NCBI GenBank assembly: GCA_001632435.1
Contig: KV423955.1
Coordinates: 63,614-127,613 of the forward strand
From: Calocera cornea HHB12733
Lineage: Eukaryota; Basidiomycota; Dacrymycetes; Dacrymycetales; Dacrymycetaceae
Direction: 5' to 3'
Length of the DNA: 64,000 nt
The translations under genes and the position numbers were made by a program. This document shows positions 9,559-21,076 of this stretch, piece after piece; position 1 is the stretch's first letter, and each line of letters opens with the position of its first letter. The notes under the pieces are model-generated. The model was not told where the DNA came from. It saw only the letters and a program-made list of their open reading frames with translations, and ran no database searches.

Positions 9559-11283
9559 ATGCAGCTGCCCCGCCGAGTGCCATGGACGTCGCGCGCCGAG
9601 CTGCAGCACGTCTGCGACTGGATATACTCACCCGACAGCACTCCCAACGACCGCGACCGCGCGCTGCACAGGGTACGCCCCGCCCCGCCCCTCTCCTCAC
9701 TCATCCACCGTGCGTCCTGACCGCCCACCCCGAGCAGCTCTCAGCATGGGCAGCAACCACCACCCTCCCCGCCGCCCTCAGCGCCACCCTCGCCCTCCTC
9801 TCCGCCCTCGCCCTCGACTCCCCGGCACGCACAGCCCCAGCCCCAGCCCCAGCCCTCCCCGCACGCCAGGCCTACACCCTCGCCCTCCTCCGCCTCGTCA
9901 ACGGCCTCGTCGACCCGCTCCAGTCGGGCATGTACGCCCGCCCAATCGCACACATCGCCACCCAGCTCGGCCTCCCCGCCTGGTGGGTCGAGCTGCGGCA
10001 TCAGGGAACGCACGACGACCTCCCGGGCCTCGCCGTCCTCAGGCTCGCCGCGCATGAGGTGAGTCGGTTCACACGTCTCGGAGGCACTTCAGGCTAATGG
10101 CGAGCAGGCCCTCGACTGGCTCTACACCCACTACTTCCTCCCGACTCTGCACCCCTCCTCCCCCGCCACCACCTCCCTCCCTCACCACCCCATCCCCTCG
10201 GCCGCTGCCCTGCTCAAAGCCTACAAAACCCTCTCCAAGCAGATAACGCGCGACAGCTCCCTCCTCGGCCCCTCGAGGCGCGAGATGGAGCGCCTGCTCC
10301 GCGCGTGGCAGCGGTGGGTCGCCGAGGTGCGCGTGGCTGTGGGCGTTGGTGCCGCTGGAGGGGGAGCGGGGTGGGGTACAGCGGGCGAGGAGGAGCGGGA
10401 GCGGGAGCGGGAGGCGCTCGAGTGCGTTGCTGAGGCGTTGCTGGAGCGGGGCGGGCTCGTCCCCGTCTCTCGCAAGTACGCCCCTTTCCCCCTCCCCCCT
10501 CCCCCCTCCCCGCGGAGCCGCCTAACGGCCCCACCCAGAAAACGGCCGACGCTGACGGACCCCACGCTGCCGCGCGAGCTCGCCGCGCTCTGGCAGAAGC
10601 TGCTCGACAACCTGCAGGCGCACCACCCGCTCTTCGCCCCCTGCCTGTTCCATGTCCTGCTCGCGCGGCTCGCGGACCAGCACAGGCACAGGGACGCGAC
10701 GGAGGACGCGTGCTTGGTCGGCTGGGCCGCGTGGGCTGCTGCGCGCTGGGCGGAGGCGCTGGGCGGGCGCGCGGAGGCGCTCGGGCAGGCGTGTGGGCTG
10801 CTCGGTGAGATGGGGGAGGGCGGGGGTGAGGGGCTGCGGGCGCTGGTGAGGCTGCTCGCGGGGGGGGATCACGCGCTGGGGCGCGGGGCGGAGGTGCTGC
10901 TGCGGATCAGCGGGGGGACTCGGCAGGCGGTACGTGCCCCCTTCCTTTCTTTTCTTTTCTTTGCGTTGGGTTTGGCTCAGAGGGGGGATGTACTGATCTA
11001 TGGTTGGTTGGGGCAGGGGTGGGAAGAGGGGAGTGTGAGCGAGATGGAGGCCCGCCTGGCACAGCTCCAAGCGGCCGTGCGTGCTTCCCAGTTCATCCAT
11101 TCCTGCAGCTGGACTGACACGGCGCGGCAGCTCGCGCGGCAGCCGGCTCCGCTCGCAGTGCGCGGCGAGGCAGAGGAGGCTGAGGCGGCTACAGCAGGAG
11201 GGAGCGAGGCCGCGCGCGGCTGGCGCATGCTCGCGCGGCGGGAGTGGGCTGGGGGGCCTATCGGCTGGGTGGGGCCTGTGTAG
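9559..11283 (+). CDS. LAS1: LAS1-like pre-rRNA processing nuclease
   Basis: Five exons (9559-9672, 9738-10058, 10108-10475, 10539-10929, 11017-11283) give about 486 residues. The N-terminus MQLPRRVPWTSRAEL is the conserved Las1 start. Residues about 124-131 hold RHQGTH followed by DDLP, the HEPN RHxxxH catalytic motif of Las1. The C-terminus keeps the short tail motif (GWRML then W..GPIGW). Las1 cleaves in ITS2 of the 27S pre-rRNA, in the nucleus with the Grc3 kinase and the Rix1 complex. The middle is Gly/Glu/Arg-rich and poorly conserved, as is usual. The predicted gene ends about 165 bp from the convergent cyanase gene. Confidence 0.9.
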
Positions 11284-11447
11284 CTCTCTCTGTTCGTTCG
11301 GGACGGGAGAGAGGGAGAGATAGAACGCATGGATTGCTGGCTGCGGATTGCTAGCTGTACATTTGGCGCGCTGGGGACGGAGTACGGATGCGCTGGGGTT
11401 GTACGTTTGGTACAGTACGGATGGACGAGTGAGCGCGCTCTGGACGG

Positions 11448-12135
11448 TTACCACACCGCGTAGGGGAGGAACTTTCCACTGCGGCACGGATCAGCCCACG
11501 CGGCCTCGAAAGCAACAAGGAACGAAAGAGGAAAGAGGGAAAGAACGAAAGGAGGCTTACTCGAACGTGAGCACGACGCGATCGCCCTTTGGGTCCACCT
11601 TCCTGTCCACGCTGACGCGGCAGTCGATCATGCTCATTATGCCGTCCTGCCCGTCGAACTTCTCCGCGATGACGGCCTTGATCGGGTGGCCGTAGACCAT
11701 GACGCCCTCGTACAGGCGGTAGATCACCGGGTCCGTCGGCACGCCCCCGCCCATCCCGCGGTAGGGGGTGAAGCTCGGGCCCAGGCCGGCGGTGAGCGCG
11801 CCGAGCGGGAGGGAGAGCGCCTCGGCGAGCGCGGAGAGGTCAGAGGAGGACGGCTTCGCCTGCCCGTAGAAGAGCGCCGCGACGTACATCTCGGCTTTGC
11901 CGAGCGCGGCCGCGAGCTGCGCAAAGGTCATGTCTGGGGGTGGGGTGGGGGGGGAGCGAGCGCGAGGGGGGAGGGGGGGGGCGCACTCTTGGCTGCCTTT
12001 GCCTCGTGGAGCTGGGTGAGGACGGGGGGCAGGTGGGCGAAGGGGCCTGTGAGGCTCTGGGAACCGGGGGGACAAGTCCGGGTCAGCATATCTCTTGTGG
12101 TGAGCGCTGGCAGAGGGGCGCACGGCGGTGTCCAT
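11448..12135 (-). CDS. Cyanate hydratase (cyanase)
   Basis: Spliced protein of about 161 residues. Exon 1 is only ATGGACACCGCC (12135-12124). A 67-nt intron then joins to SLTGPFAHLPPVLTQLHEAK, a further intron follows AAK near 11988, and a last intron near 11572 joins F to DGKFLPYAVW. Cyanase converts cyanate and bicarbonate to CO2 and carbamate, which gives ammonia. The active-site trio is visible: Arg and Glu in YRLYEGVMVYG and Ser in DGIMSMIDC. The N-terminal helix-turn-helix-like domain (TFAQLAAALGK, YVAALFYGQA) is present. EKFDGQDGIMS has two residues more than the usual EKFGDGIMS. Cytosolic decamer in known members. Confidence 0.92.
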
Positions 12136-12213
12136 TGTTCCACTGGGAGGGGTGGGGAGGGGATGCGCTGGGCAGGCACTGACGGCCGCTGCGCTCGCTG
12201 GACTGCAGGGGTC

Positions 12214-12219
12214 TATATA
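12214..12219 (-). promoter_or_regulatory. TATA-like box upstream of the cyanase gene
   Basis: TATATA on the minus strand, about 80 bp before the cyanase start codon, in the roughly 430-bp divergent interval shared with the TSC13 gene. Position and sequence fit a core promoter; no experimental support. Confidence 0.4.
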
Positions 12220-12561
12220 CCGCCCGGGCTGGCGGGTCGCGTGACCGTGACGGCTGCCGGCTGTATTGCCAGCTCGTTAACGTGACTACTCCGCCCTGCA
12301 GTCGCCGTGGCCATTGCGGGACTGCGCCCGGCCCAGCAGCGGCTTACCAATATTAATGCAGATGTGTGGCCTGCCCATCACCACCCCGGCGGACAGCGAG
12401 CGAGGACGCGCCCCACGTGCTCCTCCCCCGCCCCTGCGTTTCGAGCCCGGCCGTTGGGCGCGTCGTGGCCTCCGAATCATCCTCATCACCCCCTTGCTCA
12501 CTCACCCCCTCGGCTTACAGTATTCCTCCCCTGCACAGCACCACACCACCCATAAGCAACG

Positions 12562-13501
12562 ATGACCGCCCCAGCGACAGTCGACATAACAGTCCGCCCC
12601 GCATCGGCCAAGCCCCTCCCGACAGCCCCCTCCCTCCCCGTCTCCCTCCCCCTGCCCCCAACAGCGACAGTCGCGGAGCTCAAGCGCGCCCTCGCCAGCA
12701 AGTACCCGCGCCTGCACGTCCACAGGCAACGGCTCACACTCGATGCCCCCCCCGACTTCCCTGGGGCGAAGGCGAACGGGGGAGCCAAGCCCCGCGTGCT
12801 CGACGACGACGAGACGCTCGCTGCCGCCGGGCTGGCCAGCGGCGGGCACGTGAGGGTCAAGGACCTCGGGCCGCAGATCGGCTGGCGCACAGTCTACGTG
12901 ATCGAATACGTGCGTCCCCCCTCGGCCGCTCGTCAAGAACTAGAATCGGACACACTGACCCCCGTGCCGATACCATGCGCAGCTCGGGCCCCTCCTCCTC
13001 CACCCGCTCTTCTACCACGGCAAAGCCCTCATCTACCGCTGGGCGCTGCCGTACGACCACTCGGCGCTCCAGCGCACAACGTATGCCCTCGTCATGCTCC
13101 ATTTCCTGAAGCGCGAGCTCGAGACGCTCTAGTGAGCCCTGGCCCGTGCCATCCCATCCCTCTTCCACAGCACTGACACTGACACTGACACTGCCCCTCC
13201 CCGCCCGCCCCACCCACTCCTTCCTCCACTCCCGCCGCACCCTCGCCGCGCCCCCGGCCACCCAGCCTGCACAAGTTCTCCCGCTCAACAATGCCCTTCG
13301 CCTTCGTCTTCCGCAATAGCGCCCACTACTGGCTCCTCTCCGGCGCCCTCGTCGCCCTCGTCGTCTACTCGCCCTCGTACGGCCAGCAGGCGCTCGAAAG
13401 CTCGGCGGACCCGGCGCTGGGCCCGCGCTTCATCTGGGCCTGGGTGGCCTTGTGGACTGTACGTGCCCTGCTCCTCCTCCCTCCTCCCTCCTCCCTCCTC
13501 C
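12562..13501 (+). CDS. TSC13: Very-long-chain enoyl-CoA reductase (TSC13-like), cut by assembly gap
   Basis: Three exons (12562-12909, 12983-13131, 13266-13458) give the first 230 residues. The intron after exon 3 runs into N bases. An N-terminal ubiquitin-like region (residues about 5-105) precedes LGPLLLHPLFY, then MLHFLKRELETL and HKFSRSTMPFAFVFRNSAHY, the characteristic block of the TSC13/TECR family. The enzyme does the last reduction in ER very-long-chain fatty acid elongation and is a multi-pass ER membrane protein. The steroid 5-alpha-reductase-type catalytic C-terminus is hidden in the gap. CT-rich repeats at 13470-13501 border the gap. Confidence 0.88.
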
Positions 13502-14273
13502 NNNNNNNNNNNNNNNNNNNNNNNNNNNNNNNNNNNNNNNNNNNNNNNNNNNNNNNNNNNNNNNNNNNNNNNNNNNNNNNNNNNNNNNNNNNNNNNNNNN
13601 NNNNNNNNNNNNNNNNNNNNNNNNNNNNNNNNNNNNNNNNNNNNNNNNNNNNNNNNNNNNNNNNNNNNNNNNNNNNNNNNNNNNNNNNNNNNNNNNNNNN
13701 NNNNNNNNNNNNNNNNNNNNNNNNNNNNNNNNNNNNNNNNNNNNNNNNNNNNNNNNNNNNNNNNNNNNNNNNNNNNNNNNNNNNNNNNNNNNNNNNNNNN
13801 NNNNNNNNNNNNNNNNNNNNNNNNNNNNNNNNNNNNNNNNNNNNNNNNNNNNNNNNNNNNNNNNNNNNNNNNNNNNNNNNNNNNNNNNNNNNNNNNNNNN
13901 NNNNNNNNNNNNNNNNNNNNNNNNNNNNNNNNNNNNNNNNNNNNNNNNNNNNNNNNNNNNNNNNNNNNNNNNNNNNNNNNNNNNNNNNNNNNNNNNNNNN
14001 NNNNNNNNNNNNNNNNNNNNNNNNNNNNNNNNNNNNNNNNNNNNNNNNNNNNNNNNNNNNNNNNNNNNNNNNNNNNNNNNNNNNNNNNNNNNNNNNNNNN
14101 NNNNNNNNNNNNNNNNNNNNNNNNNNNNNNNNNNNNNNNNNNNNNNNNNNNNNNNNNNNNNNNNNNNNNNNNNNNNNNNNNNNNNNNNNNNNNNNNNNNN
14201 NNNNNNNNNNNNNNNNNNNNNNNNNNNNNNNNNNNNNNNNNNNNNNNNNNNNNNNNNNNNNNNNNNNNNNNNN
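13502..14273. other. Assembly gap of 772 N
   Basis: Undetermined bases. The left flank is a CTCCTCC-type low-complexity intron of TSC13. The right flank is five bases from the stop codon of the convergent GET4 gene. The missing 3' exon(s) of TSC13 must lie here; the true length may differ. Confidence 0.99.
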
Positions 14274-14278
14274 CTCCG

Positions 14279-15502
14279 CTAGTCGAGCCCCTCGATAGCC
14301 GCCTGCACCCTCGGCGGCCCGCCGACCCAGCTCTTCTTCTGCGGCGCCCCGCCGCCCGGCTCGCCCCCAAACAGCTGCGCCATCATCTCCTGCATCATGT
14401 TCCCCCTCCCGCCGCCGCCGGGCGGGGCGATGGCAAAGTACATCTCGCCCAGCGCGCGGGCGGCCTGTGCCCCTATGTGTCAGCCGCTGCTCCCAGGAGG
14501 GAAGATCAGGCGAACGTACTTCGCCAAGCTCCCTGCCGCCCAGGACAGTCAGGTACCGTCTTGTCAGCGCGCGCCACGCGTCCCGCTGCGGCACGCCGTC
14601 CCCGCTCCTCCTGCACGTGGCGACGAGCAGCTGGAGGCAGTTGACGCCCGGGTCGCTGGTCACCCACACGCTGTCCTCCGCGCCCCTCACCTCCTGCGCG
14701 CCGCCCGCCAGCGCCGGTACGGCAGCCACAAAATGCGCGAGGAAGGTCGTGGCGGAGGAGAAGTTCGCTTGGAGGAGGTAGGAGAGCACCGCGCGCGCGG
14801 CGTACGGGAAGGGCGAGGGCGCGGGGACGGAGGCGTACCATGCTGCCTGGGAGGCGGCGAGCAGGCGGGCCGAGTCCTTCAGGGGCGAGGACAGGAGGTG
14901 CGGCTCGCAGAGGTCGTAGTGCCCTTCTGCTGGGGCGTTAGTGGGGCATTGGAAGGGAGTGAGGGGGCCGAGAGGGACCTTTGTAGTACAGCTCGCCGAT
15001 GTAGTGGTGCAGCCCTGGGTCGCCGGCTGGGCACGGGCAGGCGGTTGCGGACCAGCTGGGCTAGGGTTAGACGGCGCGCATACATGCGCCGGAGATGGAC
15101 GTACTTGACGGATTTGACGATCAGGTCTTTCCTCCATGAGCCGGTGTTGTCCGTCAATGCGATGAGCTGGGTTAAGCGGGCTATATGCTCATCAGCGCGC
15201 TTTCAGGGGTCGGAATTGAGGGACGCACATCGGCTCGTGTCGTTCACGCCCACGCCCGACTTCTCATAGCAGTCCAGCAGGAGTCCCGTGAGGTCGGTCC
15301 CGCTCCCAAACTCCTTGACCTTCATGAGCTCCCTCGCGGCGACAAAGAGCACCTCGATGGCGACGTCATACTGCGGCGGGCGGCTCTTGACGAGGCGCGA
15401 GTAGGTGGTGCGCGCCTTCTGGTGGGCCGAGTACGCCGAGGTGGGGATGAGCGGGAGGATCTGCGCGAGCAGCGTCTGCGGGTCGTGTGCGCGGGGCGGC
15501 AT
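14279..15502 (-). CDS. GET4: GET4-like tail-anchored protein insertion factor
   Basis: Five exons (15502-15229, 15180-15105, 15055-14979, 14926-14520, 14464-14279) give 339 residues in one frame. The family landmarks are a helical repeat N-terminus (YDVAIEVLFVAARELMK), FGSGTDLTGLLLDCYE, a GDPGLHHYIGELYYKEGHYD block and a long C-terminal alpha-solenoid (ARAVLSYLLQANF). Get4 pairs with Get5 and Sgt2 in the cytosol, handing tail-anchored proteins to Get3. The C-terminus is Gly-rich (MAQLFGGEPGGGAPQKK). The start was chosen as the first ATG before the conserved helices. Confidence 0.9.
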
Positions 15503-16135
15503 TGTGGGCGGTGCGGGCGGTGAGGACGTCGGTGGGCGGGTTGAGCGCGCAACCGGGCTCAGGCTGCCAGGGGCCACGCGATGGGGAACGTGTCGGTGAG
15601 CTCATCCGGAGCCAATTCAAACCGCCGGCAGCGGGGAAGCGGCCACCGACTCGCCCTTCGTTTGGTCAAAGTACAGAAGCAGAGAATTATCCCAGTCCGA
15701 TTCTCGAGACAACTGCCAACTTTACCAGAAACGAAAACGAAAAGTGCATTCAATGTTTGTCTCACTACTGAATGACCCGCCCTGTGTCAGCAGCCCGTGT
15801 CAACCGTGTGGCCGCCGCGGCTTTGCTCACAAGCACGGCGGCGGTCGTCGGAGGACCTGAGGGCACCGCTGGGGACGATCGCACCGCTCTCCCGTTCTGG
15901 CGATCACCGTCTTCCCAGAAGCCACCGCGGCAGGTCGCCTCAGAAGCGCCCCTCGCTGTCCGTGATCAACTGGTCACTGTTCGAGTGGCTTGTACGACGG
16001 CCACTTGCTTCACTGTACTCGACATATGCACAAATATAACTGCCAATTACTGGTATACCCGGGGTATCTGCTAGCCTCTATCTTCGGAACGCATTCAAGA
16101 ATACATGCTGCCCACCACCTCCAGCACCTTCCGCC
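15503..16135. other. Intergenic, no gene seen
   Basis: Upstream region of GET4 and downstream region of the SET gene. One open frame on the plus strand (15772-16074) has no recognisable motif, no supporting splice pattern and a compositional bias like its surroundings. Confidence 0.6.
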
Positions 16136-17417
16136 TCATCCCTGAATAATCTCCCTCATCGCCGCCCAGTCCGGCGAGGCGTCCTCGACCTCGATCTTTG
16201 CGAGCTCCCTCAGCGCCCACCGCGCCATCCGCTGCGCCCGCTCCTTGTTCCCGAGCCGCTGCTCAAACTCTGCAAACCGCACGATCACCTCCGCCCGCTC
16301 GCCCTGCAGCCCCTCCACCTCCAGCATGTTCAGGATCCGCTGCACGAACGCCTTGGTCGTCCCGCCCCAGCGGACGAGGTCCTCGTCCCCCTCCCCGTCA
16401 GCATCTGGTAGCAGGTTATTCACCGTCATGCGGACCGTCTCGGATAGTCGGTAGGTGGGCGAGTCCTTCTGACAGGCCAGGCAGTCGCAGGTGAAACCGT
16501 AGTTGCTCAGAAGATGCGCTTCTCGATCGAGGTGAGGCAGGAACGGGTCAATATAAGTGATGGTGATCTCGGTCCCAGCTCGAATATGCTTCGTCGCTAC
16601 TAGTCCTACCGCAAAGTTATCGCTGTGCACTGCATCAGTTAAACACACCAGGACGCGAGTGCACAAGGGCTCACTAGTCCCAGTAGTACCGCGCGTTGGG
16701 GATGCAGCTGTGGTTGACGCGCGACGCGAACTCGCACACGGCCAGGTGGTCTTCTCCGTCAGGTGGGAGCGCGATGCCGACCGCGTTTGTAGCAACAATA
16801 CCGTGCAGCTCGGTCATCCCGGGGATGCCCCTTGCAGAATTATACAGATTGGATAGTGTCTCTCTTCTCGGTGCCTTCATCCCGGCGAGGCTGACAGACG
16901 CGTCGAACCGCGCATCCATACAGGCCACCAAGAGCGGCTGCTCGCGAAGGACAAAAGTGCCCGCTTCGATATTGCGCGTAGCCACCATGCCTTGCCCCTT
17001 TTCCGCAACGCTCTGTACTCGAGCATATGGAACCTGGCCATAGTGAACTTCTGACGTCGAAAGCGGCCTGTAGGGGTGCTGAGAAAGAACGCTCGCTGTC
17101 GGTGGCTTGACTATGCAGAGGCATTCTCCATCCCCGACGACGAAAATATTGAGGGGACCGACATCTGGATGCTGGACCACTGTGGACGGTCCTGCCAGAG
17201 TGGAAGTCGCTGCGAGGAGCGTCTCCGTTGCTGAAGCGTGTGCTGTCGGTGGACTGGTTGGTCGCGCAGAAGTCGGTGTCGCTGACTCGTCCTCCTGTAC
17301 GACGATAGTAGGAAGTTCAACACGTGGTCGCCGCGGTGTTCTCTCCCTTTCCCGCGTGTCCTCTGCGGGCCAAGTCGACCCTCCGACCGTTGGCTTAGAT
17401 ACGTCCCGCTGCGACAT
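16136..17417 (-). CDS. SET-domain protein
   Basis: Two exons (17417-16675, 16622-16136) separated by a 52-nt intron that splits the SET core; 409 residues. About 130 N-terminal residues are low complexity. The SET domain covers roughly residues 135-300, with GQGMVATRNIEAGTFVLREQ, then the hallmark NHSCIPNARYYWD, EITITYID and the post-SET CDCLAC after YGFT. The C-terminal 100 residues are helical (TPR-like in related SMYD proteins). No MYND insertion is seen. The substrate cannot be inferred; many fungal paralogs exist. Confidence 0.88.
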
Positions 17418-19299
17418 GGGTGCTGTTTTGTCCGTCCTTGCGTCGCCGCTTGCCCTCAGCTTTTTGTGGTGGCATAGAGGAGGTTGTTCTCCTAGAATGA
17501 ACGACTCATTCAGGAAAATTTAGCTCGCTGAGGCGCACCGCTCACAGACAGCCCATCAGAAGTGCGAGAATCCTCTTTAGTCACTAAAAGGCAAGCACCC
17601 CTTTCCACGACATCGTCGCACCCCTGTTTCTCTCTCTAATTAAGGGAAAACGCGTGATGTCTTACGAGGCGCTGCCTTTGGTTACAAGGTTTCCACTGTA
17701 TGGATGAGTTCACTGCGACCTCCTTCAGGCACTGTACATGTAATCAACTTGGCTCCGCGAAAGTTGTCGATGCCCATGCAGCTCAACATAGCTGCGAGTT
17801 GCAGGTCGACGCAAGCTCGAAGCACCGCCAGCAGAGCAAGCAGGCGATGGACGTGCAGACAATCTCGCTGTTGTCCCTGTCCCGTCAAGGAATATATATA
17901 TGGCTGAAAGGAAATGGTCGCACAAGTAAATAGAAAGCTGTGCATAGCATTGCCACTGCGTCATTCATAGGGTCCTGCTGGCCTTCAGAGGCGTTTTCAG
18001 CGGCGGCATAAGGCGACCCGCCGACGGCGCGGGAGGGCGGTAAAGGGCGTTCGGAGATGGTAGAAACGGATCCGTCGTCCGGAACGATCAATCAAGAAAG
18101 AAAATGTTACCGTTCACGTAAATGTCCGAAGGCAAACGCCATTTGGGGACCTGGGTCTGTCTCTTTTGTTGCCTCCTTGGCTACTTGCGGCGGAGCCTTC
18201 CGGAGCAGTGAATGCTGACCAAGGGGATTACTATGCTGCGTCGCCTTCCACGCGATAGGGAGCACGGGTTTGCATTTCGTCGGAATAACCGGTATAGGTG
18301 TTTGCGGCTATGATTCCGTTCCTGCAACAGAGCTCTTTGTGCGGCTCCCATTCAGATCCAGTCTGATCGTGTCCCCGCGTTCCAGCTTAGCACGGAACGC
18401 TGAATGGGGTTGCACTGGAACTCTGGCAGGGACTGATAGTCAGCACCCTGGTTGCTGAAAAGCAGGTTATCAGCCGAAGAGGTGCTGCCTTACCAAACGG
18501 CTGATAGCCATGATCAGCACCTAGGGTCCGATACCTCCGTGGTCCGCGTCAAGAGAGTGCCAGTCACGCTCTGGGACCTTCATGCATCTGTCCTTTGGAC
18601 CACCATCTCTCCGCCGTTTCATTTGCTCGCTGCTCTCTCCGTCCCCCCTACATTGCATGTATCTCCCACCAGCTTGCCCTTGTGGCCAACATAATTGGGC
18701 CATTGTAGGACCTCCTTCTGGAGGGCCAGGCTAGGCAATGTATATGTGCATATATGCATACTTTGTCAACTTTCAGCTTCCAACTCAGAGGCAGTGACCG
18801 GAGCGGTGAGGGGATAAGGTGCAAAAAACACAATGCTGTGATGCCATTGAGTGTGATAGACTTTAGATCTTGGCTGCTTGGATGGACACCAGACTGACAG
18901 ATAATGCAACAGGCATAGATAGCTGTATCTAATCATAGTGCTGATATTAATGAACTATATTACTGAAGAACAGCCAGGTGCTGTTTACTTATCACTTTCT
19001 GCTGCTTATCAGCCGCTTCACCTAAGAAAACAACATACTGTTAATCAGCAACTACCGGCTGCTTGTAATCAGCTCCTTCGAGGGTCTCAGAGTTGTCGGG
19101 CCAGTTTATAATCACCATTGACGTGTTGCACGCGGGTTGGATCGGGAAGGCTTCTGTAGTTCGATCGCCCTTGCCTGCATCCGGCGACGTCAGACCTATG
19201 CTTCAGGCGCGCTTTTCCATCGCTAGAGAGCCGTGCTAGAATAGTAAAGTCATGGTCATGAGATCCATCGCCAGGACGAACCCGAATCTATAATAAAGA
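17418..19299. other. Intergenic, no gene seen
   Basis: About 1.9 kb without a credible gene on either strand. There is a TATATATATAT run near 17890. The stretch 18430-18560 carries several AGCACC/GGTGCT and TCAGC motifs and the phrase GTGGTCCGCGTC, similar to a phrase inside the repeat elements at 19340 and 20682. It may be an old relic of that element. Confidence 0.5.
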
Positions 19300-19680
19300 C
19301 AAAACGATTTCGCCACGTGCTTTTGGCACGTGGCACAGTGGCGCGGTCCGCGTCGCGCTTCAAGCAAGGGTCCGGTCTGTCACACAATGGAAGCAAATCA
19401 CTGGAAGCAAAGTAGTGGAAGCAAATCCAGCTAACCCCTAACCCCACACCCCAACCCTAACACCTGTAGAAGTGCACAATTCATGCACAAAAAATAGAAT
19501 ATATTACACTGAAAAGAATTAATGGATGATCAATTAGACTCTTGGAAAAGAGCCTGTAACCCTAAGAGAGAGACAGTAGAGGGGAACAGCAGACAGGTGG
19601 CAGGAGAGAGGAGAGCGGAGAGGGGATGGGGGACAGGGGACAGGGGACAGGGGACAGGGGACAGGGGACAGGGGACAGGG

Positions 19681-19723
<43 letters not shown>

Positions 19724-20160
19724 GTGGGAGACAGGAGACGGGAGACGGGAGACAGGAGATGGGAGACGGGAGACGGGAGACAGGAGACGGGAGACGGGAG
19801 ACGGGAGACAGGCAGTCAGAATACAATCAGAGTAGACCAGAGATATCTTGGCTCAAAATAGTAGCAAGAGCAAGTTGGAATCTTGGCAAAGAGCTTTTAA
19901 CAATGAGGGAGACAGGAGATGGGAGACAAAAATGGGAGATGGAGATGGGAGAGGGGGAGACAGGAGATGGTGGGCAGGAGGGGGGAGACAGGAGGGGGGA
20001 GACAGGAGACTGGAAGGCCTTCAAGGCCAGGAGGATACAGTCAGAGTAAGGGAAGTTGATATATTGTGTATGTACCACACTGACCAGACACAGGGGTAGA
20101 GAGAGGCAAATGAAAGACATAAATATATGTCAATGGTACAGAGCCTGAGGCTACCACTGC
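19300..20160 (+). mobile_element. Non-coding repeat element, copy 1
   Basis: Shares an ordered set of blocks with 20640-21470: a CACGTGG-rich start, GTCCGCGTCGC, tandem GGAAGCAAATCA units, a C-rich telomere-like tract (19429-19460), a 7-bp G-rich array, CAGTCAGAATACAATCAGAG, ATATCTTGGCTCAAAATAGTA, TTGGCAAAGAGCTTT, and TATGTACCACACTG near 20070. No coding capacity. It behaves like a non-autonomous transposon or a degenerate LTR-like unit; ends are not defined because I could not see clear terminal repeats or target-site duplications. Confidence 0.6.
19620..19812. repeat. 7-bp G-rich satellite (GGGGACA/GGGAGAC), array 1
   Basis: Pure GGGGACA units at 19634-19685 followed by mixed GGGAGAC and AGGAGAC units. 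Runs of three or four G every seven bases give G-quadruplex potential on the plus strand. Reading frames here are repeat artefacts. Confidence 0.92.
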
Positions 20161-20289
20161 ACAGAGTGATTCACCTCTTAGATTGAGGTCTCTTCTCCTC
20201 TTTCATAGCCTGACTGTACAAGATGGCCAGGACTCACAAGGCAAGATGGGCACAGCAAACCCTTTGGGACAGCACTCCAGGCATAGCAA

Positions 20290-20520
20290 GATGGTCACCA
20301 CAACATAGACACTGCAACATAGGTATCCTAATGCAGAAACCACACACAAAATACAAGGTGGGGCAACACAAGCACCACAACACAGGCACCATAGCATGGG
20401 CATCACAACATAGGCACCACACTGTGCACCACACAGGTACCATACTGCACACCACAATATAGGCACTGCAAGACGGGCACCGCAAGACGGGCACCGCAAG
20501 ACAGGCACAACAGGGCAACA
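20290..20520. repeat. Degenerate short tandem repeat (ACAACATAGGCACC type)
   Basis: Loosely repeated units such as CACCACAACATAGGCA and GCACCGCAAGACGG, 11-16 bp, between the two element copies. No gene. Confidence 0.65.
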
Positions 20521-20574
20521 AGGGAGCAATGCAGAAAATCAGCAGACTCGGTGAGGGACCAAAGACAAGGGTTA

Positions 20575-21044
20575 CAATGAGCAAAGCGAGACGGGTTACC
20601 CTAGTCCTCCATAAACTAATTGCGGGTTGCTGTGGCGGTGAGGGCCGCGCACGTGGGAAAAGCACGTGGCGCACGTGGCGTTGTCCGCGTCGCACCTCAG
20701 GGGAAGGGGTCCAATGGAAGCAAATCAGTGAAAGCAAATCAGTGGAAGCAAATCAATGGAAGCAAATATAGCTAACCCCTAACCCCACACCCCAACCCTA
20801 ACCTGAGTGCACCATTAGCTGTACACACCACATAGTTATTTGGGGAACATTAAGTAAATAAAACAATTGGGGCAATGAGAGGTAGATGACAGGAGATGGG
20901 AGATGGGAGACGGGAGACGGGAGACGGGAGACGGGAGACAGGAGACGGGAGACGGGAGACGGGAGACGGGAGACGGGAGACGGGAGACGGGAGACGGGAG
21001 ACAGGAGACGGGAGACAGGAGACAGGAGACAGGAGATGGGAGAC

Positions 21045-21076
<32 letters not shown>

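Noticed and set aside
15772..16074. 100-codon plus-strand frame between GET4 and the SET gene
   Set aside because: No motif, no splice-consistent extension, and its codon use looks like spacer.
19522..20049. Arg/Gly/Asp/Thr-rich open frames across the 7-bp arrays
   Set aside because: They only reflect the GGGAGAC repeat; frame changes every repeat unit and no conserved flanks exist.
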